Shown: positions 11,910 to 19,513 of the stretch, one piece after another
Position numbering within the stretch: position 1 is the stretch's first letter
Layout: each line of letters opens with the position of its first letter
Assembly (NCBI GenBank): GCA_934757255.1
Contig: CAKVLL010000033.1
Location: forward strand, 1 to 19,513
Source: an uncultured Candidatus Melainabacteria bacterium
GTDB lineage: Bacteria > Cyanobacteriota > Vampirovibrionia > Gastranaerophilales > Gastranaerophilaceae
Direction: 5' to 3'
Length of the DNA stretch: 19,513 nt
Notes under the pieces: generated by a model
The model's input: the letters and a program-made list of their open reading frames with translations, nothing else
Databases searched by the model: none
Told to the model about the DNA's origin: nothing
Translations under genes and position numbers: made by a program

Positions 11910-14224
11910 TTCGTGGGGGAAAAGGTAAAACCGAACGAGCAAATTTAATAGATAGATTATTAGAAGTTAGGGGCATTACAACTGCAGAGGCGAAAAAAGA
12001 TTTCTTAAACCCTCTTGAGATAACGTTAATGCACCCTAACGCTTTTTGCGATATGCAAAAGGCTGTCGATAGAATAGTTAAAGCTATAGATGAAAAAGAA
12101 AATATTTTAATTTATGGCGATTTTGACGCAGACGGTGTAACTTCAACATCTGTTTTAATGAAAACATTTAGCTACTTAGGCGCAAATGTTGATTATTACA
12201 TCCCAGAACGTGAAAACGAAGGTCATGGTTTGCATACAAAAGCTTTGGTGCAATTACTTTCACAAAAAAAGCCAAAACTTATAATTACTGTTGATAACGG
12301 TATCAGCAGCGTTGAAGAAGTTAAGTTTATAAACAGTTTTGGACGAGATGTGATTATTACCGATCACCACGAAGCACCTGAAGTTTTACCGGAAGCGTAC
12401 GCTATAATTAACCCAAAAGCAATGAATGCGCTGGATGAAAAACTTACCCCTCAACAAATTGAATCGTTGACTTCATTAGCCGGAGTTGGTGTTGCGTTTA
12501 AGCTTGCGCAAGCTGTTTTAGAAAGATATGACAAACTGGCTTTCAGCATGGAAATTTTACCGTTTGTAACTGTTGGAACAATTGCGGATATTGTTCCACT
12601 TATCGGAGAAAACAGATATTACGTTACAAAAGGTTTGGAACTAATTGCATCAAGTAAGCACTATGGTTTAAAAAGAATGCTTGATGTCGCAGGAGTTGGA
12701 ACAGATAACGGTTTAACAGCCGAACAAATCGCGTTCACAATTGCACCAAGAATCAACGCGTCAGGTAGAATTGACACAGTCGATAACGCAATCAAAGTTA
12801 TGATTTCCGAAAACAAGCAAGAAATTGAAATGGCTATTATTTCACTTGAAAACTTTAATAAATTGCGTCAAGAAATGTGTTCTAATACTTTTGCAGAAGC
12901 TGATGAAATGTGGCGCGCGTCAAAAAGTCGAGATAATGCGATTGTTTTATTCTCTAAAGACTGGCATGTCGGAATCGTCGGAATTGTAGCGTCTAAATTT
13001 GTTGAAAAATATTATAAGCCGACTTTTATAATGAACTATTCGGAAGAAACAAAAATGTTTCGCTGTTCAGCGCGTGGCGTAAAAGAATTAAACTTATATG
13101 ACATCATATCAAACATTTCTGAATATTTAGAAGGATTTGGCGGACACCAATTGGCGGCAGGTTTTGCATTTAGTGAAGAAAAAGCAAGTTTTGAAACCGT
13201 TAAAAAAGCTTTAAACAAAACTATTGATGAAATGCTGAACGGACAAAAATTAAATCCATCTCTTGAGGTTGATTTAGAGCTTACCATAGATGAGGTTGAT
13301 GTAGGTTTAGTAGAAGAAATATCTAAACTGGAACCATTTGGCGCATCGAACCCTTCTCCAACATTCGTTGTCAACAATTTGAGTTTAAAAGAAAAGAAAT
13401 TGATGGGTTCAACAAAAGACCATTTAAAACTTATTGTGGATACTCCAAACGGCACAATGGATTGTGTTTGGTGGTCAAGAGGCGATATTCCTCTTATTCA
13501 AGGAGATAAATTGGATATTGCGTTTGCTCCGCAACTGAATACGTTTAACGGTGTAACTTCTGTTCAGTTAATCTTAAAAGATGTTCACTCAGACGCCTTA
13601 GTTCAAGAGGAAGAAGTTAAGACTAAAATTTATGACCACAGAAAGAAAACAAATATTTTAGCACAGGTTAATGACTACATCAAAAATTCGAAACTATCAA
13701 TTTGTGCTTTTGTAGAAGACAGGGCAATTATGGAAGGTCTTAAACCGTTCAAGGATATTTGTGAACATATTGCAAACAGAAATAGTGCAAACAAAAGTGA
13801 TGTTTTGATGTTCTTTGATTATCCTGCGGATGAAGATATTATGCAAAATATTATGACAACAGTTGCACCTGATGCAATCCATTACATGAAATATCAAAAT
13901 AACAAATACAATGAAGAACAAATTTTAAAAATATTTTCTGGCATGATTAGATATACCTGTAATACGCTTGACGGAAATTTCGATTTAGAAAGAGCTTCGA
14001 CTGCGCTCGGCGTAAACAACCCTGTAATTGAAACAATGCTTGAAATGTTTGAAGACACAGGCATGATTAAGATTAAAGAACGTAATGAAGATGCGTTTAA
14101 GATTGAATTTTTACAATCGGTTGAACTTTCCAAAGCTTTGCACACAATTAAATATGCTGAGTTCGTCGAACTTATGAATACAATTAATGATTATAAAAAT
14201 AAATTTATGGCAATTGATATTTAA
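11885..14224 (+). CDS. recJ: Single-stranded-DNA exonuclease RecJ, long form
   Basis: A 779-residue RecJ, 5'-3' ssDNA exonuclease of recombination and mismatch/base-excision repair. DHH domain motifs: 'YGDFDADGVTS' (D79, D81), 'VDNGISS' (D137), 'ITDHHEAP' (D160-H-H), 'PRINASGRI' near 288, and the DHHA1 motif 'GFGGHQLAAGF' near 418. An OB-like region follows (about 460-580). Residues from about 585 to 779 extend beyond the E. coli length of 577; a further C-terminal domain occurs in some RecJ proteins such as those of Thermus/Deinococcus, but I cannot say this one is homologous. The extension ends with a helical, winged-helix-like stretch ('TALGVNNPVIETMLEMFEDTGMIKI'). The start lies inside ctpA with a weak ribosome site. 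Confidence 0.95.
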   Translation: MSCTKEWVVRGGKGKTERANLIDRLLEVRGITTAEAKKDFLNPLEITLMHPNAFCDMQKAVDRIVKAIDEKENILIYGDFDADGVTSTSVLMKTFSYLGANVDYYIPERENEGHGLHTKALVQLLSQKKPKLIITVDNGISSVEEVKFINSFGRDVIITDHHEAPEVLPEAYAIINPKAMNALDEKLTPQQIESLTSLAGVGVAFKLAQAVLERYDKLAFSMEILPFVTVGTIADIVPLIGENRYYVTKGLELIASSKHYGLKRMLDVAGVGTDNGLTAEQIAFTIAPRINASGRIDTVDNAIKVMISENKQEIEMAIISLENFNKLRQEMCSNTFAEADEMWRASKSRDNAIVLFSKDWHVGIVGIVASKFVEKYYKPTFIMNYSEETKMFRCSARGVKELNLYDIISNISEYLEGFGGHQLAAGFAFSEEKASFETVKKALNKTIDEMLNGQKLNPSLEVDLELTIDEVDVGLVEEISKLEPFGASNPSPTFVVNNLSLKEKKLMGSTKDHLKLIVDTPNGTMDCVWWSRGDIPLIQGDKLDIAFAPQLNTFNGVTSVQLILKDVHSDALVQEEEVKTKIYDHRKKTNILAQVNDYIKNSKLSICAFVEDRAIMEGLKPFKDICEHIANRNSANKSDVLMFFDYPADEDIMQNIMTTVAPDAIHYMKYQNNKYNEEQILKIFSGMIRYTCNTLDGNFDLERASTALGVNNPVIETMLEMFEDTGMIKIKERNEDAFKIEFLQSVELSKALHTIKYAEFVELMNTINDYKNKFMAIDI

Positions 14225-14229
14225 ATAAA

Positions 14230-14266
14230 AAAAACGGTCTTGTAAAAGTTTTACAAGACCGTTTTT
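14230..14266. terminator. Bidirectional terminator between recJ and the GH57 gene
   Basis: A perfect inverted repeat of 18 bp around a central G (14248), including ACGGTCTTGT/ACAAGACCGT, flanked by A-run on the left and T5 on the right, so it ends in T on either strand. It lies between two convergent stop codons (14224 and 14279). Confidence 0.9.
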
Positions 14267-14278
14267 GCAACTCTCTAA

Positions 14279-15997
14279 TTATTTATACAACGGAGCCAAT
14301 TTCTTTTCTTGTTGAGGAATTGTGCCTTCCGTAATTGATTGATAAACTCTATAATCAATTTCAGGGAAGCAATTATCAATATCTTCAATTTCTTTCAATT
14401 TAGCTTCATCAATATTTCCGCTTTCAATCATATCAGCAATCAAGCTAAATCTGTCAACGTGTTCATTAAATCTGTCTGTTGCATAATCTTTAGCCTGCCA
14501 TGTTGTAATCAAGAACGGCCAATCTGAGCTTTGAAGCAACAAGTTTTCTCTAGCCAATTGGTTTAACGCTCTTAGCATCAACTTGTCTTCCGGAATTTCA
14601 GAGTGAGCATCAACAATTGCGTTAATTCTCTTTTCGCAAGAATGAATAATTGGCCACATCCATTCTGTTAAGTGGTTCATCCATACATAGAAGTGACCAC
14701 CTTGTCCCCATGAACTTTCAGGGATTTGAATTGCTTCTTTTGGTGGATACTTAGTTACATATTCACCGGCAGTAAGTCTTTCAACTTCCGGAAGATAATC
14801 ATTGAATTTCTTGATAACTTGTTTAATGAATTCAACACCTTCAAACCACCAGTGACCGAATAATTCTGTATCAAATGAAACCATTACTAAACCTTCTTTA
14901 TTCTTCGCAAGTTTGTAATCATTCAATAAGTGATAAATCATCGTAGTATAGTGATCTGAATTTTCATTAATCTTATTCATAGCAAGAACCGGATCATATA
15001 GCATCTTGTCACCTAAATCAGTTGTAGGTGAAGTAATTCTCCAGTAGTGCATGCCTGATTTATCATCCTTCTTGTGGAATTCTCTAAAGCAACCATCACC
15101 AGGGTAACCGTCAGCAGCTGACCATACTTGGTATCCAGCTCTATCGTTACGTCCCATTACTGCAACTTGTGCATCAGGTAACCAGTAAGCTGAATAAGTG
15201 TCATAACCGGTTGCCGGTCTTTCAGGAAGCGGAATGTATTCAATGTTTCCATACATACCAATTACACGTCTGTTACCGATTGAATTACCACCTTCAATTA
15301 CGTGTGATTCTGTAAAGAAATAGTGAATATCATTGTTTTGAAGTGTAACTTCAATAGCAGGACGCCAATGTTTTTTGCCGTCTTTACCAACGTATTCATA
15401 ACCTTGACGATAAGCACATTCAGGAAGCCAAGCACCCATTGCTTTTTTACCAAACAATCTTTTTGTTGTATCTTGACCAACTTTAAATTGAGCATTCAAG
15501 TTGCTATCAGTTGCAAGAAGAGGTGAAAAACCATGAGTTGCACCTGATGTTGTAATTTCAATACATCCAAGATCTTGATATTTTTTAAAGTACTTAATTA
15601 AGTTCTTTTCATATTTATTAACAAAATCATCTCTTAATTTATTCCACAAATCAAAATAATATTTTGCCAAATACTTCAAATGTTGAGAATGAGCAACCTT
15701 AGGATCAGGATATCTTTCCAAATCCTTAGAAACAGCTTTAATTCTAGAGTCAATGTATTCAACAAAACCGTTTTGCAAGTGTTCATCGTTTAATTGTTCT
15801 GCAAGAATTGGTGTAATACCAACTGTTAATTTTGCCTTAATACCTTCATCATATAATTCTGAAATTGCGTTTAATAGAGGTACATAAGTTTCTGCCATAC
15901 ATTCGTAAAGATTTTCTTCACCGAATGGCCACATTCCTGCTTTTCTATAATAAGGCAGGTGGCTGTGTAACATAAATACGAATTGTCCTACTGACAT
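14279..15997 (-). CDS. GH57 1,4-alpha-glucan branching enzyme
   Basis: A 572-residue glycoside hydrolase family 57 protein of the branching-enzyme type, which introduces alpha-1,6 branches into glycogen-like glucan in the cytoplasm. It has 'FMLHSHLPYYR' at 8-18, the nucleophile motif 'AWLPECAY' with Glu193, and the acid/base motif 'SFDTELFGHWWFEG' with Asp376, plus a C-terminal helical domain (after about 440). Order and spacing agree with the characterised enzymes of Thermus and Thermococcus; GH57 amylases and 4-alpha-glucanotransferases have different motif contexts. GGAGG precedes the ATG; a promoter is proposed at 16048-16076. No other glycogen gene is in the window. Confidence 0.92.
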   Translation of the reverse strand: MSVGQFVFMLHSHLPYYRKAGMWPFGEENLYECMAETYVPLLNAISELYDEGIKAKLTVGITPILAEQLNDEHLQNGFVEYIDSRIKAVSKDLERYPDPKVAHSQHLKYLAKYYFDLWNKLRDDFVNKYEKNLIKYFKKYQDLGCIEITTSGATHGFSPLLATDSNLNAQFKVGQDTTKRLFGKKAMGAWLPECAYRQGYEYVGKDGKKHWRPAIEVTLQNNDIHYFFTESHVIEGGNSIGNRRVIGMYGNIEYIPLPERPATGYDTYSAYWLPDAQVAVMGRNDRAGYQVWSAADGYPGDGCFREFHKKDDKSGMHYWRITSPTTDLGDKMLYDPVLAMNKINENSDHYTTMIYHLLNDYKLAKNKEGLVMVSFDTELFGHWWFEGVEFIKQVIKKFNDYLPEVERLTAGEYVTKYPPKEAIQIPESSWGQGGHFYVWMNHLTEWMWPIIHSCEKRINAIVDAHSEIPEDKLMLRALNQLARENLLLQSSDWPFLITTWQAKDYATDRFNEHVDRFSLIADMIESGNIDEAKLKEIEDIDNCFPEIDYRVYQSITEGTIPQQEKKLAPLYK

Positions 15998-16047
15998 TTT
16001 TGCCTCCGTTCATTTCTCATGTTTGAATATATATTTTTACATTATTA

Positions 16048-16076
16048 TTTATAACACAATCTTAACAAAAAAGTAA
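16048..16076 (-). promoter_or_regulatory. Possible promoter of the GH57 gene
   Basis: On the minus strand TTACTT (16076-16071) and TATAAA (16053-16048) are 17 bp apart, giving a leader of about 45 bases. The -10 is a five-of-six match, the -35 weaker. Upstream, at 16090-16120, GTTAAC and TGTTACA-like words recur and resemble the half-sites at 8835-8873. Confidence 0.4.
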
Positions 16077-16155
16077 TTCTTAAGTATTAACTCAGCGGAA
16101 TAATGTTACAAATGTTAACCATCTTTTAACCCCTTTTTAATTGTAAAGTTTTGGG

Positions 16156-16342
16156 AAGGTTGTTATATAAGGATTATATAACAACCTTTGTTACTTTTTT
16201 CTTCTTTGAAAATGCAAGAAGAAAAAAGTAACAAAAAAGAAGAAACATTTAATGTTTTCTACAACCTTACGGTTGTTAATCAAATGGATGTAGCAAGCAT
16301 AGCTTGCACTTTTTCGCTCGCTATCGTGTGCTATACGCACAC
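16156..16342. repeat. Cluster of stem-loops in the gap 15998-16364
   Basis: This is the only gene-free gap over 300 bases (15998-16364). It holds the GH57 leader and promoter at its left and then five consecutive hairpins: AAGGTTGTTATATA/TATATAACAACCTT with 5-base loop (16156-16188); a perfect 19-bp stem with 11-base loop (16187-16235, arms TTTGTTACTTTTTTCTTCT and its complement); ACAACC-TTAC-GGTTGT (16261-16276); GCAAGC-ATA-GCTTGC (16293-16307); GTGTGC-TATAC-GCACAC (16326-16342). The last part is GC-rich (CGCTCGCGGCGCG near 16344-16356). It begins about 20 bases after the radical SAM gene on the minus strand, so some stems may end that transcript, but the build-up resembles intergenic repeats. 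No open frame with coding character was seen. Confidence 0.75.
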
Positions 16343-16364
16343 ACGCTCGCGGCGCGAATGTCCC

Positions 16365-17210
16365 TCAACCTATCGAAAACATACACCCTCCATTTTTTGA
16401 ACAGGTCGCGCAAAAATTTGTTTCAGCAACTATCACTTTTGAATAATCTTTAAATGAACCTCCCATTCGTCCTCTATAATCATTAGCTAAAAATGGACAT
16501 GCGTAAATTCCTTTCTGAGTAAGAATTCTACCATTCATGCAATCGGTTTTAGAAGCTGGTTTTGAAAAATTTTCATCCTCAAAATTTGGATAAGAATTTG
16601 TTATTTGAATATCTGTGTTTATAATTTCTTGTTCAGAAAAAATTCTCTTGAACTCATTCACAATTTCTGATTTATCTAAATTATAAAAATTTTGAATAGA
16701 TAAAACAGAATTAAAATTGTATCTGCTTAAAGTTTTAAGTGCAAAAATTGTTTGTCTAAAATTGCCTCTATAGCGGACTTTGTCACTTTCATGCTCATTA
16801 AAATGTGCCAAAGAAAGTTTGAAAAAGATTTGATTTTCAGTTTTATTAACTAAACCCTCATCCTCAACTTTTTTTAAGAAACGAATTTTCTTTTCATTTA
16901 GAAAACTTCCGTTTGTACAAATACAAACATTACATCTTTTTAAACACAAACGTAAAATAGAATTAAAATCCGGATGTGTCATTGGTTCAGCACCGGTAAG
17001 ATAAATGCAATAAATATTTTCTTGCATTGTATCATTCAAAGCTTCTTTAATTTTATCAAAAGAAATAAAATCTTTTATATTACGACTAATCGGGAAATCA
17101 ATATAACACTTCGCACACCTTTGGTTACAATTTTTTTCCGTTAACTCAATAAACAAATTATTTAATTCTTCTAATTTATACACTGGCGCAGTGTAAATAT
17201 TATTACTCAT
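16365..17210 (-). CDS. Radical SAM protein with SPASM/twitch-like C-terminal cysteines
   Basis: A 281-residue radical SAM protein. The SAM cluster motif is C28-x3-C32-x2-C35 ('NCNQRCAKCYIDF'), followed by 'IYLTGAEPMTHPDF' and 'CICTNGSF'. The C-terminal part has C224..G..C238 ('DCMNGRILTQKGIYACPF') and C267-x2-C270-x5-C276, close to the SPASM pattern but ending 5 residues after C276, so the last cysteine of a full SPASM is missing; a shortened or twitch-like auxiliary cluster is likely. Such domains occur in peptide-modifying enzymes and in other maturases. No obvious precursor peptide lies beside it. AGAGGAGG precedes the ATG. Cysteines C89, C93, C96 and C98 near the SAM motif are additional. 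Confidence 0.88.
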   Translation of the reverse strand: MSNNIYTAPVYKLEELNNLFIELTEKNCNQRCAKCYIDFPISRNIKDFISFDKIKEALNDTMQENIYCIYLTGAEPMTHPDFNSILRLCLKRCNVCICTNGSFLNEKKIRFLKKVEDEGLVNKTENQIFFKLSLAHFNEHESDKVRYRGNFRQTIFALKTLSRYNFNSVLSIQNFYNLDKSEIVNEFKRIFSEQEIINTDIQITNSYPNFEDENFSKPASKTDCMNGRILTQKGIYACPFLANDYRGRMGGSFKDYSKVIVAETNFCATCSKNGGCMFSIG

Positions 17211-17225
17211 GAATCCTCCTCTTAA

Positions 17226-17256
17226 ACTCGACTAAAACATGCTAAATCAGTCAAGT
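17226..17256 (-). promoter_or_regulatory. Stem-loop just upstream of the radical SAM ribosome site
   Basis: On the minus strand ACTTGACTGA pairs with TTAGTCGAGT (two G-T pairs) around an 11-base loop, ending about 7 bases before the AGAGGAGG ribosome site. It could influence translation or partly terminate read-through from the upstream gene. The evidence is pairing only. Confidence 0.3.
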
Positions 17257-17302
17257 TGCAAAAAGAATTATCAGAGTGGGGTATTTCTCAGACTAAAGTC
17301 GG

Positions 17303-17929
17303 CTATTTTATATCAGGAAAAGCATAAATAATACCTTCGCTGCTTCTCCATCTTAAATATCCTGTTTTAGGAGTTTTATCTATATCAAATACGGAAACAA
17401 GCGCCCAATTTCCTCTTATAGCAGTCAATTTAATTTGTTTAACATAATTCAATTTTCCGATATTTTGAGATAAATCTTCGCTTTTTGAATGCAAAACTTC
17501 TACCTCATCTGGAGTATCCTTTAACATTCTCAATCCATATTTTCTACCATACATGTTATAAAAACTTAACCAAGGCAAAAACTGAAACCTATCTTCGGTC
17601 AAAACCCAGCCTCTTGCGCCGGTGTGCCTATCATAAATAACTTCAACCCAGCCATCATCTCCAATATCAGAAACATACAAAAATCCCAATTTCTTTTCGT
17701 TCAACAAAAAGCCGAACATGCCATCCGGCATGGTTTCAGGGACATAAGAAAAAGTAACTTTTTTTATGGTTTTAGCATTTTCTTCTGGCTCAGAAAAAAT
17801 TGTTATATCGCTTCCGGTTTGGTACATGCCAATAGCGTCTTTTGGAATAGAATTCATATAAAACGGCATGACATCCGCAAATACAGGCAACATAAACATT
17901 ATACAAAATATTAATAAAAGTTTTTTCAT
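17303..17929 (-). CDS. Secreted SH3-like domain protein
   Basis: A 208-residue exported protein. I start it at ATG 17929: GAGGGAT is placed just upstream and the product opens with a signal peptide (MKKLLLIFCIMFMLPVFA). The first half looks like a bacterial SH3-type domain: 'MYQTGSDITIFSEPEENAKTI' followed by short strands and 'DGWVEVIYDRHTGARGWVLTEDRFQFLPW' (about residues 30-115), as in proteins that bind peptidoglycan or other envelope parts. A second strand-rich unit ('KLTAIRGNWALVSVFDI..GYLRWRSSEG') near the C-terminus may be another SH3-like domain. No enzymatic motif is seen. It follows the TPR gene by 52 bp on the same strand. Confidence 0.8.
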   Translation of the reverse strand: MKKLLLIFCIMFMLPVFADVMPFYMNSIPKDAIGMYQTGSDITIFSEPEENAKTIKKVTFSYVPETMPDGMFGFLLNEKKLGFLYVSDIGDDGWVEVIYDRHTGARGWVLTEDRFQFLPWLSFYNMYGRKYGLRMLKDTPDEVEVLHSKSEDLSQNIGKLNYVKQIKLTAIRGNWALVSVFDIDKTPKTGYLRWRSSEGIIYAFPDIK

Positions 17930-17981
17930 AATAAAATCCCTCAAGTTATTTTAGCATCTAAAACAACGTACTGTAAAGTTT

Positions 17982-18533
17982 TTACATTTTTGCGGTTACT
18001 TCTTTTAAATATTGGCGAATAGCCGGAGTAATCAATAAGTTAGGCTCTTGCGTACACAAATCATCTAAAGTAATAACGCCTTTTCTCGTCTCTCCGGTTT
18101 GGATTTGCAGAAGTCCAAGCATAATTTTATCATAAGGGCTAGATGAATTTGCATATTCTGCCATCTTAGTTTTAGTAACACCAAGTGTTTTATAGCATTC
18201 TGCCAAATTCAAATAATACTTAAAATTTAAACCATATAATTTAACTGCATCTTCAAAACAAACTCTTGCCATCTCAGGATAACCGATGAAAGTGTAAGTT
18301 TCGCCCAAATTATTCTTGAAAATCGCAGTAGCTTGAGTGTTTGGGCTTAATTGAATTGCAATTTTGAACTCCTGTATAGCCGCATAATAAATCCTGTCTT
18401 TAAGATAATTTATTCCTACATTATTGTGATAAAATGCGTCTTTACCGGCATCAATTGTATATTTATATGGTTTTCTATAACCTGAACAAATCACGACAAT
18501 TAATAATAAAAATATAGTTAAAAACTTTTTCAT
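17982..18533 (-). CDS. Exported TPR-repeat protein, possible lipoprotein
   Basis: A 183-residue protein with a hydrophobic start (MKKFLTIFLLLIVVICSG). Cys16 could be lipidated, but the -1 residue is isoleucine, so the lipobox is poor and an ordinary signal peptide or anchor is equally possible. From about residue 35 it has tetratricopeptide-like repeats: 'GINYLKDRIYYAAIQEFKIAIQLSP', 'NNLGETYTFIGYPEMARVCFEDAVKL', 'YYLNLAECYKTLG', then a less regular helical end. TPR proteins act as protein-binding scaffolds. Its ATG shares one base with the stop of the upstream hydrolase (TAATG), a sign of translational coupling. Confidence 0.85.
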   Translation of the reverse strand: MKKFLTIFLLLIVVICSGYRKPYKYTIDAGKDAFYHNNVGINYLKDRIYYAAIQEFKIAIQLSPNTQATAIFKNNLGETYTFIGYPEMARVCFEDAVKLYGLNFKYYLNLAECYKTLGVTKTKMAEYANSSSPYDKIMLGLLQIQTGETRKGVITLDDLCTQEPNLLITPAIRQYLKEVTAKM

Positions 18534-19456
18534 TATAGTTCAATTTCTAATCCTTCATAAGCCATAATTGCATCTTCTGATGCGTATTCCTCGGATAACA
18601 AATCTAATTTTTCGTCATTATAACCTGGGTCATAATGGAAATAAACAAGCTTTTTAGCGCCAACTTGCTCTTTACAATCAAGCGCCATTTCAAAAGTTGA
18701 ATGACCATAACCTTGTTTTGGTACATAAATACTTAAATAATCTTCAGTTGAATATTGGGCGTCATGGATAAGCAAGTCACAGCCTTTAGCAAACTTAACC
18801 AATTTCTTATCACCACCGGGATAGCTTTCTTTATCCGTTGCATAAACAAGAGTTTTACCTTTATATGCAATCTTATAAATAAACACGCCGTTTTGAGGAT
18901 GGGCATAGGATTTATAACAAGTTATAACAACGTCCTCGTCCGTGTAATCACCTTCTTTTAAGTCATTAACTCTTATTACCTTCGGCATCTCATTCTTCTT
19001 GAAAATAATATAGTTTGTTTCATTCAAATCAAATATTTTTAAATCTGCCGCAATGTCGCCTAAATCAAGCGGAAATGACTTTGTGAACAAGAGTTTCGCA
19101 AGTTCATTTTCTAATGTTTCATTATAATTAACACCGCCCATCAAACACATTCTTGTTGACGCCAAATGACAAGGTCTAAAGAATGGGAAACCTTGAATAT
19201 GGTCTAAGTGAATGTGGCTCAATAAAATTGTACATCTCACAGGAGTTCTATCGGTGATAGTTGTGCCTGATTCAATGTATTTTTGCATAAGTTCGTTGCC
19301 CAAGCTGATTAAGCCTGTTCCTGCATCTAATATAATTAAATGACCACCAACTCTAACTTCCACGCAAGAAGTATTTCCGCCGTATTTTAAAAAATCTTTA
19401 TTCGGAACCGGATAACTTCCTCTAACACCTCTGAACTTTATTTTAAATTCGTCCAT
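18533..19456 (-). CDS. Metallo-beta-lactamase-fold hydrolase, PhnP/phosphodiesterase-like
   Basis: A 307-residue MBL-fold protein. It has 'GVRGSYPVP' at the start, 'YGGNTSCVEV' (25-34), 'LDAGTG' (43-48) and the metal motif H81-x-H83-x-D85-H86 ('LLSHIHLDHIQG'), then H186, D208 ('YATDKE'), 'HDAQYS' (231-236), H252 ('YGHST') and H274. The GxRGS plus GGNTS signature belongs to COG1235-like phosphodiesterases (PhnP, cyclic nucleotide or cyclic phosphate hydrolases); the exact substrate cannot be read from sequence. The soluble protein has no signal peptide. GGAGA precedes the ATG. It is first in a likely operon with the TPR and SH3 genes; the promoter would be beyond 19456. Confidence 0.88.
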   Translation of the reverse strand: MDEFKIKFRGVRGSYPVPNKDFLKYGGNTSCVEVRVGGHLIILDAGTGLISLGNELMQKYIESGTTITDRTPVRCTILLSHIHLDHIQGFPFFRPCHLASTRMCLMGGVNYNETLENELAKLLFTKSFPLDLGDIAADLKIFDLNETNYIIFKKNEMPKVIRVNDLKEGDYTDEDVVITCYKSYAHPQNGVFIYKIAYKGKTLVYATDKESYPGGDKKLVKFAKGCDLLIHDAQYSTEDYLSIYVPKQGYGHSTFEMALDCKEQVGAKKLVYFHYDPGYNDEKLDLLSEEYASEDAIMAYEGLEIEL

Positions 19457-19513
19457 TCTTAATCTCCATAATTTTTTAATTCAAAACTTGCGTTTCTGTC
19501 GCTCTCTTCTCCA

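Noticed and set aside
16188..16400. 70-codon plus-strand frame as a possible precursor peptide for the radical SAM enzyme
   Set aside because: It is made of the stem-loop arms, runs antisense into the radical SAM gene end, and has no ribosome site.
17982..18533. Confident lipoprotein call for the TPR protein
   Set aside because: The residue before Cys16 is isoleucine, whereas the lipobox normally has G, A or S there; kept as possible only.

Overview
The window is about 19.5 kb of AT-rich bacterial chromosome, densely coding, with 21 protein genes, one tRNA and several clusters of hairpin-forming intergenic repeats. A TolC-type outer-membrane protein and several proteins with signal peptides point to a diderm (Gram-negative-type) cell. 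The gene content, base composition and two short proteins with an N-terminal N-F-K-S motif make me think of the non-photosynthetic cyanobacterial sister group (Vampirovibrionia/Melainabacteria, especially gut Gastranaerophilales). That assignment is recall-based inference, not proven by any single marker here. I see no phage, plasmid, CRISPR or transposase genes, so this is mostly core chromosome with lineage-specific hypotheticals.

Layout. Positions 1-357: a tRNA-Lys(CTT) on the minus strand with its terminator; the tRNA 3' end, terminator and downstream DNA are repeated about 181 bp away. 545-1931: a secreted SIMPL-domain protein converging on a TsaC/Sua5-type enzyme, separated by a perfect 46-bp palindromic terminator. 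2038-5137: a plus-strand cluster of a small unknown protein, yceD (DUF177), rpmF (ribosomal L32 with an unusual charged tail), plsX, then an N-F-K-S hypothetical; a hairpin-repeat block sits between yceD and rpmF. 5124-7285 (minus): a TolC-family protein followed by a TatD-associated radical SAM protein. 7390-7503: a compact REP/MITE-like element directly before a second N-F-K-S protein. 8204-8779 (minus): a secreted protein. 8915-14224 (plus): a Nudix-fold NrtR-like regulator, secG, tcdA, ctpA-type protease and recJ. 14279-15997 (minus): a GH57 glucan branching enzyme. 15998-16364: promoter plus a run of stem-loops. 16365-17210 (minus): a radical SAM protein with extra C-terminal cysteines. 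17303-19456 (minus): a metallo-beta-lactamase-fold hydrolase, a TPR protein and an SH3-like secreted protein, probably one operon.

How the genes relate. TsaC makes the threonylcarbamoyl-adenylate used for t6A on ANN-decoding tRNAs, and TcdA cyclises t6A to ct6A, so two steps of one tRNA modification pathway fall in this window next to a tRNA-Lys that is a substrate class. yceD-rpmF-plsX is the classic linkage of ribosome and phospholipid genes. SecG, CtpA, SIMPL, TolC, TPR and SH3 proteins belong to envelope biogenesis and secretion. The GH57 enzyme implies glycogen-type storage polymer. Nothing here is convincingly a complete new system. The best leads are the shared N-terminal motif of two otherwise unrelated proteins, the extended L32, the repeat tied to the tRNA 3' end, and the SPASM-like radical SAM protein without a visible substrate.
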